Counted from the stretch's first letter, positions 36,482-44,880 are shown. The stretch: 44,923 nt of DNA from Candidatus Bipolaricaulota bacterium (GCA_938083225.1 CALKCH010000029.1:1-44923); one strand, 5' to 3'. Notes: generated by a model from the letters alone, not told the origin. Numbers and translations are program-made.

Positions 36482-38071
36482 TTGGCCAAGTACGTCTTTG
36501 TTACGGGCGGAGTGGTTTCGGGCCTGGGTAAGGGTGTGGTGACAGCCTCGCTGGGCTGTCTTCTTCGGGCCCGCGGAGTGCGCGTCACCCTCCAGAAGAT
36601 CGATCCCTACCTGAACGTCGACGCAGGCACCATCAATCCCTACGAACACGGAGAGGTCTTCGTCACCAAGGACGGTCTAGAGACCGACCTGGACATTGGG
36701 CATTACGAGCGCTTTTTGGATCAAGACCTCGGCCGCGCCAATTACCTTACCACCGGCCAGGTGTATTGGTCCGTGGTCCAGAAAGAGCGGCGCGGGGACT
36801 ACCTCGGCCGCACCGTCCAGGTGATCCCCCACGTGACCGAGGAGATCAAAACCCGGATTCGTGGGGCGCTCGAGGCCACGGGAAGCGAGGTGGTCGTGGT
36901 GGAAGTGGGCGGGACAGTGGGGGACATCGAGGGCTTGCCCTATCTTGAGACCATCCGGCAGATGCGCGATGAGCTGCCACACCACGACGTGGCCGTGATC
37001 CATTTGGCTTACGTGCCCATCCTCTCCACCACGGGAGAGCTTAAGACCAAGCCCACCCAGCATTCCGTCAAGGAACTGCGGGCAGCTGGCATTCAACCGG
37101 ATTTCATCGTGGCCCGCTGTCCTATTCCCCTGCCTCCTCCGCTCCGGCGAAAAATTGCCCTGTTCTGCGATGTTCCCGCAGACCACGTGATCGAGGATCG
37201 CGATCTTCCCACCATTTACGAGGTCCCCCTTTGTTTAGCGGAAGAGGGGTTGGACCTAAAGCTTTTGCGTCGGCTGGATTTGGCCCCTAAAGAGAGCGAT
37301 CTTCGTGCCTGGACAGAGTTTGTACAACGCCTGAAAAATCCAAAAAGAACCGTGCGTATCGGCATCGTGGGCAAATATGTTGAGCTTCACGATGCGTATT
37401 TGTCCATCGTGGAGGCCCTGCGCCACGCGGGAGCATCTCTGGGCGCAGAGGTGGAGGTGCAGTGGATTCCCGCTCAACAGGTGGAAGAGGAGGAGGGAGT
37501 TCTAGAAGGAGTGGACGGTCTCCTTGTTCCTGGTGGATTTGGGGAACGAGGAATAGAGGGAAAGATTCGGGCTGCGGATTATGCGCGCCGGAAGAAAGTC
37601 CCGTTCCTGGGGATCTGCTTGGGCATGCAGGTAGCAGCCATTGCCTTTGCCCGCACCGTTTTGGGCCGAAAACACGCGAACTCCACAGAATTTGACCCCC
37701 ACACCCCTGATCCGGTGATCGACCTCCTCCCCGAACAAGCCCATGTGCAGGAGAAGGGCGGCACGATGCGGCTGGGCGAATACCCAGCGGATGTCCTTGC
37801 GGGCACCCAGACACACGCGGCTTACAATGCCTCTCGCATCTACGAACGCCATCGCCATCGCTACGAATTCAACCCCCACTACCTAGAGCTTTTCTCCCGG
37901 GCTGGGTTTGTGGCCTCGGCCCTATCCCCGGATGGCCGGCTGGTGGAAGTTCTGGAACTACGCGATCATCCTTGGTACGTGACAGCTCAGTTCCACCCAG
38001 AATTTCGCTCCCGGCCGCTCAGGCCCCACCCTCTCTTCCTCGGTTTTTTGCGGGCATGCTTATCCTCCTGA
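36482..38071 (+). CDS. pyrG: CTP synthase (start probably TTG 36482; ATG 36473 is the alternative)
   Basis: AKYVFVTGGVVSGLGKGVVTASLGCLLRARG, DPYLNVDAGTINPYEHGEVFVTKDGLETDLDIGHYERF, C-terminal GATase (GGFGERGIEGKIRAADYAR, FLGICLGMQVAAIAFAR, QFHPEFRSRP). Confidence 0.97.
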   Translation: MAKYVFVTGGVVSGLGKGVVTASLGCLLRARGVRVTLQKIDPYLNVDAGTINPYEHGEVFVTKDGLETDLDIGHYERFLDQDLGRANYLTTGQVYWSVVQKERRGDYLGRTVQVIPHVTEEIKTRIRGALEATGSEVVVVEVGGTVGDIEGLPYLETIRQMRDELPHHDVAVIHLAYVPILSTTGELKTKPTQHSVKELRAAGIQPDFIVARCPIPLPPPLRRKIALFCDVPADHVIEDRDLPTIYEVPLCLAEEGLDLKLLRRLDLAPKESDLRAWTEFVQRLKNPKRTVRIGIVGKYVELHDAYLSIVEALRHAGASLGAEVEVQWIPAQQVEEEEGVLEGVDGLLVPGGFGERGIEGKIRAADYARRKKVPFLGICLGMQVAAIAFARTVLGRKHANSTEFDPHTPDPVIDLLPEQAHVQEKGGTMRLGEYPADVLAGTQTHAAYNASRIYERHRHRYEFNPHYLELFSRAGFVASALSPDGRLVEVLELRDHPWYVTAQFHPEFRSRPLRPHPLFLGFLRACLSS

Positions 38072-38658
38072 TCCTCGTTTCCGCGGTAGCTTGGGCTCAA
38101 ACCGCTGTCCTCACGGCGCCCTGGCTTGTGGTCTATGATCCCGAAGGCCGGCCGCGCTGGGAAATTCGCCTGGAAAAGTTGGTGCGGACGAAAGAAGCCT
38201 GGACGGGAGAAAATGCAAGCGTCACCCTCTTCTTCCGAGGTGAACCTACTCTGCGCGTTCGGGCTCCCCGGATCTCCGCGGATTCTTTGGGCCTTCGCTG
38301 GACGCTCTCCGACGGGCTCAGCGGGGACGGCCAGGGATTCACCTTCACCGCTGGGGAAGCGTACTGGGATGGCCGCCTGATCCTGCGCGGTTTTTCTAGT
38401 CAGGGGAAAAACATGGAGCTGAAAGCGGAGGAAGCCCGCTGGGAACTGGCGGGAACCCTGGAACTTTTCTCCGCGGAGGTCCGGGTATCCGTCTGGACCC
38501 TGCGCTTTTCCTACGGAAAGTACGAGGAGCCTTTGCTCACCGCACAGGAGGTAGAAGCGGTGCACCAAGATCTCCTGGTGCAGGCCGAGTATTTCGAGTT
38601 CTACCTCGGGGAGAACCGCGCCAAATTCGTAGGAGCCAAAGTTGTCCGCCGTCCTTGA
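38056..38658 (+). CDS. LptC-like / LPS-transport periplasmic protein (putative)
   Basis: N-terminal TM/signal MLILLILVSAVAWAQ, then WLVVYDPEGRPRWEIRLEKL and beta-rich repeats; overlaps lptB by 17 nt. Confidence 0.55.
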   Translation: MLILLILVSAVAWAQTAVLTAPWLVVYDPEGRPRWEIRLEKLVRTKEAWTGENASVTLFFRGEPTLRVRAPRISADSLGLRWTLSDGLSGDGQGFTFTAGEAYWDGRLILRGFSSQGKNMELKAEEARWELAGTLELFSAEVRVSVWTLRFSYGKYEEPLLTAQEVEAVHQDLLVQAEYFEFYLGENRAKFVGAKVVRRP

Positions 38659-39358
38659 GGGCCGGGGCTTGGTAAAACGCTTCCGCCACATCCGCGCTGT
38701 GGATGGGCTGTCCGTGTCCTTTCGCACCGGGGAAGTGACCGGGCTTCTTGGGCCCAATGGCGCGGGAAAAACCACAACCCTCTACCTTTTGGCCGGTTTC
38801 CTCCGGCCCACGGCGGGAGAAATTTTTCTCTCCGGCCGACGGGTCACGCACCTTCCCTTCTACCGCCGGGCCCGTTTAGGCATCCATTACCTTCCCCAGG
38901 AACCCTCGGTGTTCCTGCGCACCACGGTCGCTGGGAACATCCATCTAGCTTTGAGCGGAATGGGGCTTTCCTGGAACTCGCGTGTGGCTGAAGTGCTTGG
39001 GGATTTGGGTCTCGCTGAGCTTCTCAAACGGCGGGTGACGGAACTCTCCGCTGGAGAGCGCCGCAAGGTGGAGGTGGCCAGGGCCCTCGTGACCCGTCCC
39101 ACTTTTCTCCTTCTGGACGAGCCTTTTTTGGGAGTGGACCCTCTCACCGTGGCCGAGCTGTCGGTTTTGGTGCGGCGACTCGCAGGAAATGGCATTGGTA
39201 TCGTGGTCTGTGACCACAACGTGCGCGACACCCTGCGCATCGTGGACCGCGCCCACCTCATCCAGGCCGGAAAAACCGTGGTGGAGGGAACACCCGAGGA
39301 GATTGTGGCTGATGCCAGGGCCCGCGCTGTCTACCTAGGAGAAAACTTCGCCTTGTAG
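38642..39358 (+). CDS. lptB: LPS export ABC ATPase LptB-like
   Basis: GLLGPNGAGKTTTLYLLAGFLRPTAGEIFLSGRRVTHLPFYRRARLGIHYLPQEPSVFLRTTVAGNI, LSAGERRKVEVARALVTRPTFLLLDEPFLGVDP. Confidence 0.85.
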   Translation: MSAVLEGRGLVKRFRHIRAVDGLSVSFRTGEVTGLLGPNGAGKTTTLYLLAGFLRPTAGEIFLSGRRVTHLPFYRRARLGIHYLPQEPSVFLRTTVAGNIHLALSGMGLSWNSRVAEVLGDLGLAELLKRRVTELSAGERRKVEVARALVTRPTFLLLDEPFLGVDPLTVAELSVLVRRLAGNGIGIVVCDHNVRDTLRIVDRAHLIQAGKTVVEGTPEEIVADARARAVYLGENFAL

Positions 39359-39804
39359 CGCCGCTCCAGGGCCAAAAGCCGCTCCTTCCACGCCAGTCCT
39401 GGGCCGAATCCCCCGATATCACCTTTTCCCACCACGCGGTGACAAGGAACCAAGATGGGCAGAGGATTTTTGGCCATGGCCTGGCCCACAGCCCGGGCCG
39501 CTTGCGGCCCACCCGTCCGGCGGGCTAACTCCCCGTAGGTCACAGTTTCCCCGTATGGAACCGTCCGAAGCTCCGCCCACACCTGCCGAAAGAACGGAGG
39601 TCCCGTGAGCTTCACCGGCACCGTGAACGCTGCTCTTTCCCCTTGGAAATACTGGTCGAGTTCTTGCCTGAGCTCCTGGAGGAGGGGATGGGAAAAAAGG
39701 GTCTCCGCAGGCGGCTTTCCAGGGAAACAGAGGGCCACAAGACCCCGTTCTTCCCAAGCAGCGTAAAAAATTCCCCAGACCGTTGACACCTTTCCCCAGG
39801 GCAC
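39331..39804 (-). CDS. ogt: Methylated-DNA--[protein]-cysteine S-methyltransferase
   Basis: VWAELRTVPYGETVTYGELARRTGGPQAARAVGQAMAKNPLPILVPCHRVVGKGDIGGFGPGLAWKERLLALE (PCHRVV active site). Confidence 0.95.
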   Translation of the reverse strand: MPWGKVSTVWGIFYAAWEERGLVALCFPGKPPAETLFSHPLLQELRQELDQYFQGERAAFTVPVKLTGPPFFRQVWAELRTVPYGETVTYGELARRTGGPQAARAVGQAMAKNPLPILVPCHRVVGKGDIGGFGPGLAWKERLLALERRYKAKFSPR

Positions 39805-39809
39805 AAGAG

Positions 39810-39839
39810 AGCATAAGCCTTGGCCCTTCCGGATACAAT
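39810..39839. promoter_or_regulatory. Overlapping divergent promoters (ogt, minus; DUF protein, plus)
   Basis: Minus: TTGTAT (39838-39833)-N17-TATGCT (39815-39810)-N5-GTG 39804. Plus: TACAAT (39834-39839)-N6-GTG 39846 (weak -35). Confidence 0.4.
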
Positions 39840-39845
39840 GGGGCC

Positions 39846-41165
39846 GTGCGGGCGTTAGCCTTGGGTTGGGACCTCATTGGACCGGATCTGGTCAGTGCCG
39901 ACTTTCCCAGCGCTGATTCTCTTGGGAGCTTCGACGTGGTGCTGTTCGACCCTCTGCCCCTCCCGGCCCTCTGGCAACCCTACGCGGAACTCTCGCCGGA
40001 CGGGACTTATCGCCTCTATCCCCACCGGGATTTTGGACTTTCTCGTGCCCTGGAAAAACTGTTCCAATCTCGCCAACGCGAGGCGGAAGATCTCCTTTGG
40101 CGGGGAGGGGGCATTTTGGTGGTACGTGTACGGCCAGCCGACGAGGGCGTGATCATCGGAGGAAACCCACCCCACAAATTAGAGCCCTACAGTGTTCTTC
40201 CCAAAGCCTCCCTTGTCTCTGGCCCCCACCATCTGGCGTTGCCTCAAGGGCTCAGGTTTTGGCCTCGCCGCGGCTCGGACGTGAAGGTGGTAGACCCCTT
40301 GCATCCCTTGGCCCCCTACCTCCAGCGCTTCTCCTCCCAAGGGTACGAGGCTGTGCTCACCACAGCTCTGGGCGTTCCCCTTTCGGCCTTCGGCCGGGTG
40401 TTGGCCCAAAACCGCGTGGGCGATCCGCTGGCCTTGGACCTCCCCGTGGGTTCAGGGCGGATCCTCTTCCTCCCCGCGTTCTCCGGCGCCGACCCCCGTG
40501 AGGCCTGGGAACTGTTGCGGCCAGGATTGGCGGAACTCCTCTCCCTGCCCTTGCCAGAAACCGCGCCCGCATGGCTTTCTGGCTACGAGCTTCCCGGAGA
40601 AGAAGAGCTGCGGAAGCGCGAGGAAGAGCTAGCCCAGGAGAGGGAGCGGCTAGATCGCCAGGAAGAAGAGGTGGGGGAGGTCCGCCGAAAGTTTTCTCTC
40701 TTCAAAGCTCTCCTTTACCCCCGGGGAAAAGGAGCTCTGGTACACGCTGCTCAAGCAGCGTTTACGCACCTTGGGTTCCAGGTCAGCTCCCAAGCTTTTT
40801 CCGATTCTTTCCCTGCCGAAAGCTCGGAGGAAGCGTTCCACGTGCGGGTGGGTTATTCTCTGTTTGGTCCCGTGGGTCCGGCGGAACATCGGGCCCTCCT
40901 TTTGGCCGTAGATAAATTGCGTCACGAGGAAGGCCGGGAGGTGCGCGGCCTTCTTCTGTGTTTGGCTCAGCCTGAGCTTGATCCGCGGCGTCGCGGGCCG
41001 CAGTGGGAGGAAGCTGTGGAGCGAGCCAGCCGGGATCACCGCTTTGCCTTGGTTTCCGCCTACGATCTTTTCCGAGCAGTGGGTCAGGTCTTGGCCGGCG
41101 CTGACCCCAAGGAAATCCGGAAAGCTTTGGCGGAAGCGGAGGGACCGTGGAAGCCCCGGTTCTAA
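39846..41165 (+). CDS. Uncharacterised protein: N-terminal alpha/beta domain, short coiled coil, C-terminal restriction-endonuclease-like domain (putative, apparently degenerate)
   Basis: GTG 39846 after TACAAT. Coiled coil EEELRKREEELAQERERLDRQEEEV; C-terminal KALLYPRGKGALVHAAQAAFTHLGFQV...EEGREVRGLLLCLAQPELDPRRR...RFALVSAYDLFRAVGQVLAG. Confidence 0.7.
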   Translation: MRALALGWDLIGPDLVSADFPSADSLGSFDVVLFDPLPLPALWQPYAELSPDGTYRLYPHRDFGLSRALEKLFQSRQREAEDLLWRGGGILVVRVRPADEGVIIGGNPPHKLEPYSVLPKASLVSGPHHLALPQGLRFWPRRGSDVKVVDPLHPLAPYLQRFSSQGYEAVLTTALGVPLSAFGRVLAQNRVGDPLALDLPVGSGRILFLPAFSGADPREAWELLRPGLAELLSLPLPETAPAWLSGYELPGEEELRKREEELAQERERLDRQEEEVGEVRRKFSLFKALLYPRGKGALVHAAQAAFTHLGFQVSSQAFSDSFPAESSEEAFHVRVGYSLFGPVGPAEHRALLLAVDKLRHEEGREVRGLLLCLAQPELDPRRRGPQWEEAVERASRDHRFALVSAYDLFRAVGQVLAGADPKEIRKALAEAEGPWKPRF

Positions 41166-42145
41166 GAACTGGGCTCATCCTTGGCCTCCTCGCTTTGCCT
41201 CTTGCCGCCTGGCTCAGCCCAAAAGCTGCGCAAGCCCTGAGAGCTCGGCAACACATCCGGCCCGAAGGTCCGTCCACCCACGGGAAAAAGGCGGGCACGC
41301 CCACCATGGGCGGCGTGGTCCCCCTCTCCCTGGTCCTCCTGGGCACCGGCATCCTTTGGATCCAAGCTGGCCCGGATTGGCCCAGCGCCTTTGCCCTAGC
41401 GTCCACCGTTTTGGGAAGCCTGGTGGGGCTCCTCGATGACCTACGGTCTCAGCGAAAACAGAGTTCTACTGGGTTTTTCCCCCACCAGACCATCCTCGCC
41501 CAATTTTTGGCTGCTCTCTCCCTAGTTTTTTTAGCCACACGCTGGCCGCAAACAGTGCGCTTCCCTTTTTCCAAGCTAAGTGTAATCCTTCCTCTTTGGG
41601 CTTGGATTCCCCTTTTGCTCCTGGGATTCTGGGGTACGGTGAACAGCGTGAACCTGGCCGATGGCATGGACGGTTTGGCCACCGGCCTCTTTCTTCTTGC
41701 CCTCCTGGGCTTGGCTCCGTTGTCCTTGGGTTCAGCAAAGCTCTTGGCCATGAGCTTTTTGGCCGGGGGAGCCGGGCTCGGGTTCCTGTGGGCCAACGCC
41801 TACCCCGCTTCCGTCTTCTTGGGAAACGTGGGGTCCATGGGCCTGGGCGGGTTTCTCTTCGGTTTGGCCTGGAGCTCCGGAGGCATCCTTTTTCTTCCGG
41901 TTGTGGGCGGGGTGTTCGTCATCGAGGCCCTCTCCGACATCCTCCAGGTGGCCAGCTATAAATTGACCGGGGTGCGGCTCCTTAAAATGAGCCCGTTTCA
42001 CCACCACCTGGAAGACGCACCTGTCCCTTGGCCCCATCGCCTGAAAAGTCCGTATTGGCCAGAACCAAAGGTAGTGACGCGCCTTTGGGTTCTGGGAGCC
42101 TTTTTCTCTTTGCTGGGTTTTTTTGCTAGCTTGTGCCGGCCTTGA
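41147..42145 (+). CDS. mraY: MraY-family phospho-N-acetylmuramoyl-pentapeptide transferase homologue with altered catalytic motif
   Basis: HGKKAGTPTMGGVVPL, GLLDDLRSQ, NSVNLADGMDGLATG, YPASVFLGNVGSMGLGG, VFVIEALSDILQVASYKLTGVRLLKMSPFHHHLE. Confidence 0.88.
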   Translation: MEAPVLRTGLILGLLALPLAAWLSPKAAQALRARQHIRPEGPSTHGKKAGTPTMGGVVPLSLVLLGTGILWIQAGPDWPSAFALASTVLGSLVGLLDDLRSQRKQSSTGFFPHQTILAQFLAALSLVFLATRWPQTVRFPFSKLSVILPLWAWIPLLLLGFWGTVNSVNLADGMDGLATGLFLLALLGLAPLSLGSAKLLAMSFLAGGAGLGFLWANAYPASVFLGNVGSMGLGGFLFGLAWSSGGILFLPVVGGVFVIEALSDILQVASYKLTGVRLLKMSPFHHHLEDAPVPWPHRLKSPYWPEPKVVTRLWVLGAFFSLLGFFASLCRP

Positions 42146-43151
42146 GGCGCTGTTTCAGCTCCTGAATGGGACGAACAGGCGTGGGATCCACGCCGTTGAG
42201 GAGAGCCAAATAAAAGCTCACCCAGTCGCCGAAGTGGAGGAGCCAGAGGGCCTGGGAAAGGATGCTCTCGCCCTCGCCCCACACCTCCAGGAACGCCAGG
42301 CCGCGGGAGGAGAGCACCTCCTTCAAAATCTCCACGCGCTTGGCGACCCGAGGATGGTCAAAGGAGGTGCGCAGAAAGATCACGAGTCCTTGGGAGAAGA
42401 GCCTGTCCGCCAGTTCATAGCCCACGATCTCGTTGTGGCAAAGCTCGGGGAGCTCTGCCCAACATGCGGGTTGTTTGGCGTTCTCGTTGATCTGAGTTTT
42501 CCAGCGATAGGCCACGGGCGCGGTTGGCCCAGCTCCGTAAACGACGGGCACTTTGTCCCGCAAAGTTTGCGCTAAATCCAGAGCTAGATTATGTGCGGAA
42601 GTAGGAAGGCAGGCGTCGCGCAGCTCCCGCAGCGGGGCGAGCACAGAAGCAGGATCCTCTCGAATATAGCCCAGTCGGGCAAAGCACCCGAGGAGAGGGA
42701 AGAGCAGGAACGCCAAGGCCGCCCGAGGCTGAAAACCCGGGGGCACGGGCACCCAAGGGATTCCCTCCTCTTCGCACAGGGCGGCCAAGGCTCCGCCGGT
42801 GGTGAGAGCTACCGTCCGCTGCGTGCGTCTCAGCCCTTCCCGAAACGCCCCCAGGGTTTCCTCCGTCTCGCCAGAGTAAGAAATGGCGATGAGCAGAGTC
42901 TCGGTGTTCACCCACGCCGGAAGGCGATAGTCCCGCACCGTGATCACGGGCACTAGGGAGAACTTGGCCAAAATGTCGCCAGCGATAGCTGACCCTCCCA
43001 TTCCCAGGACCACTGCATTTTTGAACCCCTGAAGGTTGTTGGGCACGCGACAAGCCAAACCCAAAGCACGCTCAGCTTGTTCGGGAAATCCGCGCAGCGC
43101 TTGAAGCATGCGCCCTTCATCCAAGCGAAGAAGAGCCTCCAGGTCAAGCAT
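42126..43151 (-). CDS. Bifunctional phosphoglucose/phosphomannose isomerase (SIS domains)
   Basis: VVLGMGGSAIAGDIL, ISYSGETEETLGAF, VPPGFQPRAALAFLLFPLL, KTQINENAKQPACWAELPELCHNEIVGYE. Confidence 0.9.
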   Translation of the reverse strand: MLDLEALLRLDEGRMLQALRGFPEQAERALGLACRVPNNLQGFKNAVVLGMGGSAIAGDILAKFSLVPVITVRDYRLPAWVNTETLLIAISYSGETEETLGAFREGLRRTQRTVALTTGGALAALCEEEGIPWVPVPPGFQPRAALAFLLFPLLGCFARLGYIREDPASVLAPLRELRDACLPTSAHNLALDLAQTLRDKVPVVYGAGPTAPVAYRWKTQINENAKQPACWAELPELCHNEIVGYELADRLFSQGLVIFLRTSFDHPRVAKRVEILKEVLSSRGLAFLEVWGEGESILSQALWLLHFGDWVSFYLALLNGVDPTPVRPIQELKQRLKAGTS

Positions 43152-43157
43152 GAGCTA

Positions 43158-43186
43158 AGTTTACCAGGTTCCCGGGGAACATTGAA
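43158..43186 (-). promoter_or_regulatory. Candidate leaderless promoter for the Pgi/Pmi gene with palindrome in the spacer
   Basis: Minus TTCAAT (43186-43181)-N17-TAAACT (43163-43158)-N6-ATG 43151; spacer contains gttccc-n-gggaac (43168-43180). Confidence 0.35.
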
Positions 43187-43191
43187 GCCTT

Positions 43192-43761
43192 CTAAATTCC
43201 CAGCCCGAGGAACGGAAGCTCAGCAGGAGGGAGTTTTTCCAGAAGCTCCGGCTTGAGGACGACCCAGGGCTTTGGCGCGAGAACAATGGCGCCAGGAGGC
43301 ACATCCTCTCGGACCACGGCTCCTGCCCCGATGCGTGCTCCTTTTCCGATGCGGACTGGCCCCAGCACCGCCGCATTTGCCCCGATGATCACCCCATCCT
43401 CCACCGTGGGATGGCGCTTTTTCTTCTCCGTGGATACACCGCCTAACACCACTCCCGAATACATGTGCACGTCGTTTCCGATCTCCGCGGTCTCGCCGAT
43501 CACCACGCCCATCCCGTGGTCGATGGTCACTCGCCTTCCCAGCTTGGCGCCGGGGTGGATTTCTACCCCGGTGAAGAGGCGCACAAGGTGCGCCAAGAAT
43601 CGGGCCAAAAGCCGCAGGCGGTGCTGCCAAAGCAGGTGGCTCACGCGATGGGCCCAGACCGCGTGCATTCCCGGGTAAAGGAGGAAAACCTCCAGGCTGC
43701 TGCGCGCCGCAGGATCCCGGACGAGCACAGCTTTTATATCCTCACGGATTCCCCGGAACAT
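43192..43761 (-). CDS. cysE: Serine O-acetyltransferase
   Basis: [67 protein letters not shown]-type hexapeptide repeats (text as in [37 protein letters not shown]). Start ATG 43761. Confidence 0.95.
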   Translation of the reverse strand: MFRGIREDIKAVLVRDPAARSSLEVFLLYPGMHAVWAHRVSHLLWQHRLRLLARFLAHLVRLFTGVEIHPGAKLGRRVTIDHGMGVVIGETAEIGNDVHMYSGVVLGGVSTEKKKRHPTVEDGVIIGANAAVLGPVRIGKGARIGAGAVVREDVPPGAIVLAPKPWVVLKPELLEKLPPAELPFLGLGI

Positions 43762-44695
43762 GGGCGCCCCCTTGGTGGTTTCCGAAAAGGCCGGTGGAGA
43801 GGTAACGCTCCCCGGTGTCGGGAAGGACGACGACCAGGATTTTTCCCGCGGACTTCGGCCGGGCGGCCACCTTGAGGGCTGCGGCCACTGCGGCACCCGA
43901 GGAGATCCCGACCAAAAGGCCCTCCTTCCGCGCAAGTTGCCTGGCCGTCTCCGCGGCTTCCTCGTCGGTCACAGTGATGATTTCATCGATCACCGAGCGG
44001 TCCAAAACTTGGGGGACAAAGCCAGCACCGATGCCCTGAATGCGGTGCCGCCCAGGTTTTCCTCCGGAAAGAACGGGCGAGGCTGCAGGCTCCACGGCGA
44101 TCACCTTCACTGTGGGTTTGCGCGCTTTGAGGACCCGGCCGACTCCGGTGATCGTCCCGCCCGTTCCCACGCCAGCTACAAAGATGTCCACCTGGCCGTC
44201 CGTGTCCTGCCAGATCTCCTCGGCCGTGGTCTCCTCGTGGATCTTGGGGTTGGCGGGGTTTTCAAACTGCTGGGGCATGAAGGCGTGGTAACGTTTGGCG
44301 AGCTCCTGAGCGGCGCGCACCGCCCCCGACATCCCCTCCTCTGCCGGGGTAAGCACGATCTCCGCACCCAACGCCTGGAGGATAGCCCGGCGCTCCAGGC
44401 TCATCGTCTCCGGCATGGTGAGGATGAGGCGATAGCCGCGAATAGCGCAGACAAAAGCTAGACCAACGCCGGTGTTTCCGGAGGTGGGTTCCACCACCAT
44501 GCTTCCGGGCCGAAGCAAACCGCGTTCCTCCGCATCGCGGATCATGGCCCAGGCGATGCGATCCTTCACGCTTCCCAAGGGATTTTTCGCCTCAAGCTTC
44601 CCCAAAATTTCGCAGGAAAGACCGGTCCCCAAGCGCGCAAGTCGCACAAGGGGCGTATTTCCAATGAGCTCAATCGCGCTTTCCGCTACCCGCAT
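43742..44695 (-). CDS. cysK: Cysteine synthase (O-acetylserine sulfhydrylase)
   Basis: [105 protein letters not shown]. Confidence 0.96.
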   Translation of the reverse strand: MRVAESAIELIGNTPLVRLARLGTGLSCEILGKLEAKNPLGSVKDRIAWAMIRDAEERGLLRPGSMVVEPTSGNTGVGLAFVCAIRGYRLILTMPETMSLERRAILQALGAEIVLTPAEEGMSGAVRAAQELAKRYHAFMPQQFENPANPKIHEETTAEEIWQDTDGQVDIFVAGVGTGGTITGVGRVLKARKPTVKVIAVEPAASPVLSGGKPGRHRIQGIGAGFVPQVLDRSVIDEIITVTDEEAAETARQLARKEGLLVGISSGAAVAAALKVAARPKSAGKILVVVLPDTGERYLSTGLFGNHQGGAHVPGNP

Positions 44696-44777
44696 TTTCT
44701 CCTCCTTGAAGACCAACGGGGTTCAGGCCTAAAAAACCACCGCGAACCTGAAAAGGGGCTAAACCTGAAAAAGCGGG

Positions 44778-44864
44778 TTAGCGGCTACACAAAGGGGCGA
44801 AGATCCACGGACCCATAAGCTTTTTCCACTTCCACAAACCCGTCGCGGTCATCATGACCTTCAC
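44778..44864 (-). CDS. Candidate 28-aa leader ORF upstream of cysK
   Basis: GTG 44864 (or ATG 44855) to TAA: MKVMMTATGLWKWKKLMGPWIFAPLCSR; just downstream of a strong promoter. Confidence 0.35.
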   Translation of the reverse strand: MKVMMTATGLWKWKKLMGPWIFAPLCSR

Positions 44865-44880
44865 CCCCGCGTTAGGTGCT

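Noticed and set aside
37972-38055. Upstream start for the LptC-like ORF (37972)
   Set aside because: Lies inside the pyrG coding region; the signal/TM helix starts at ATG 38056.
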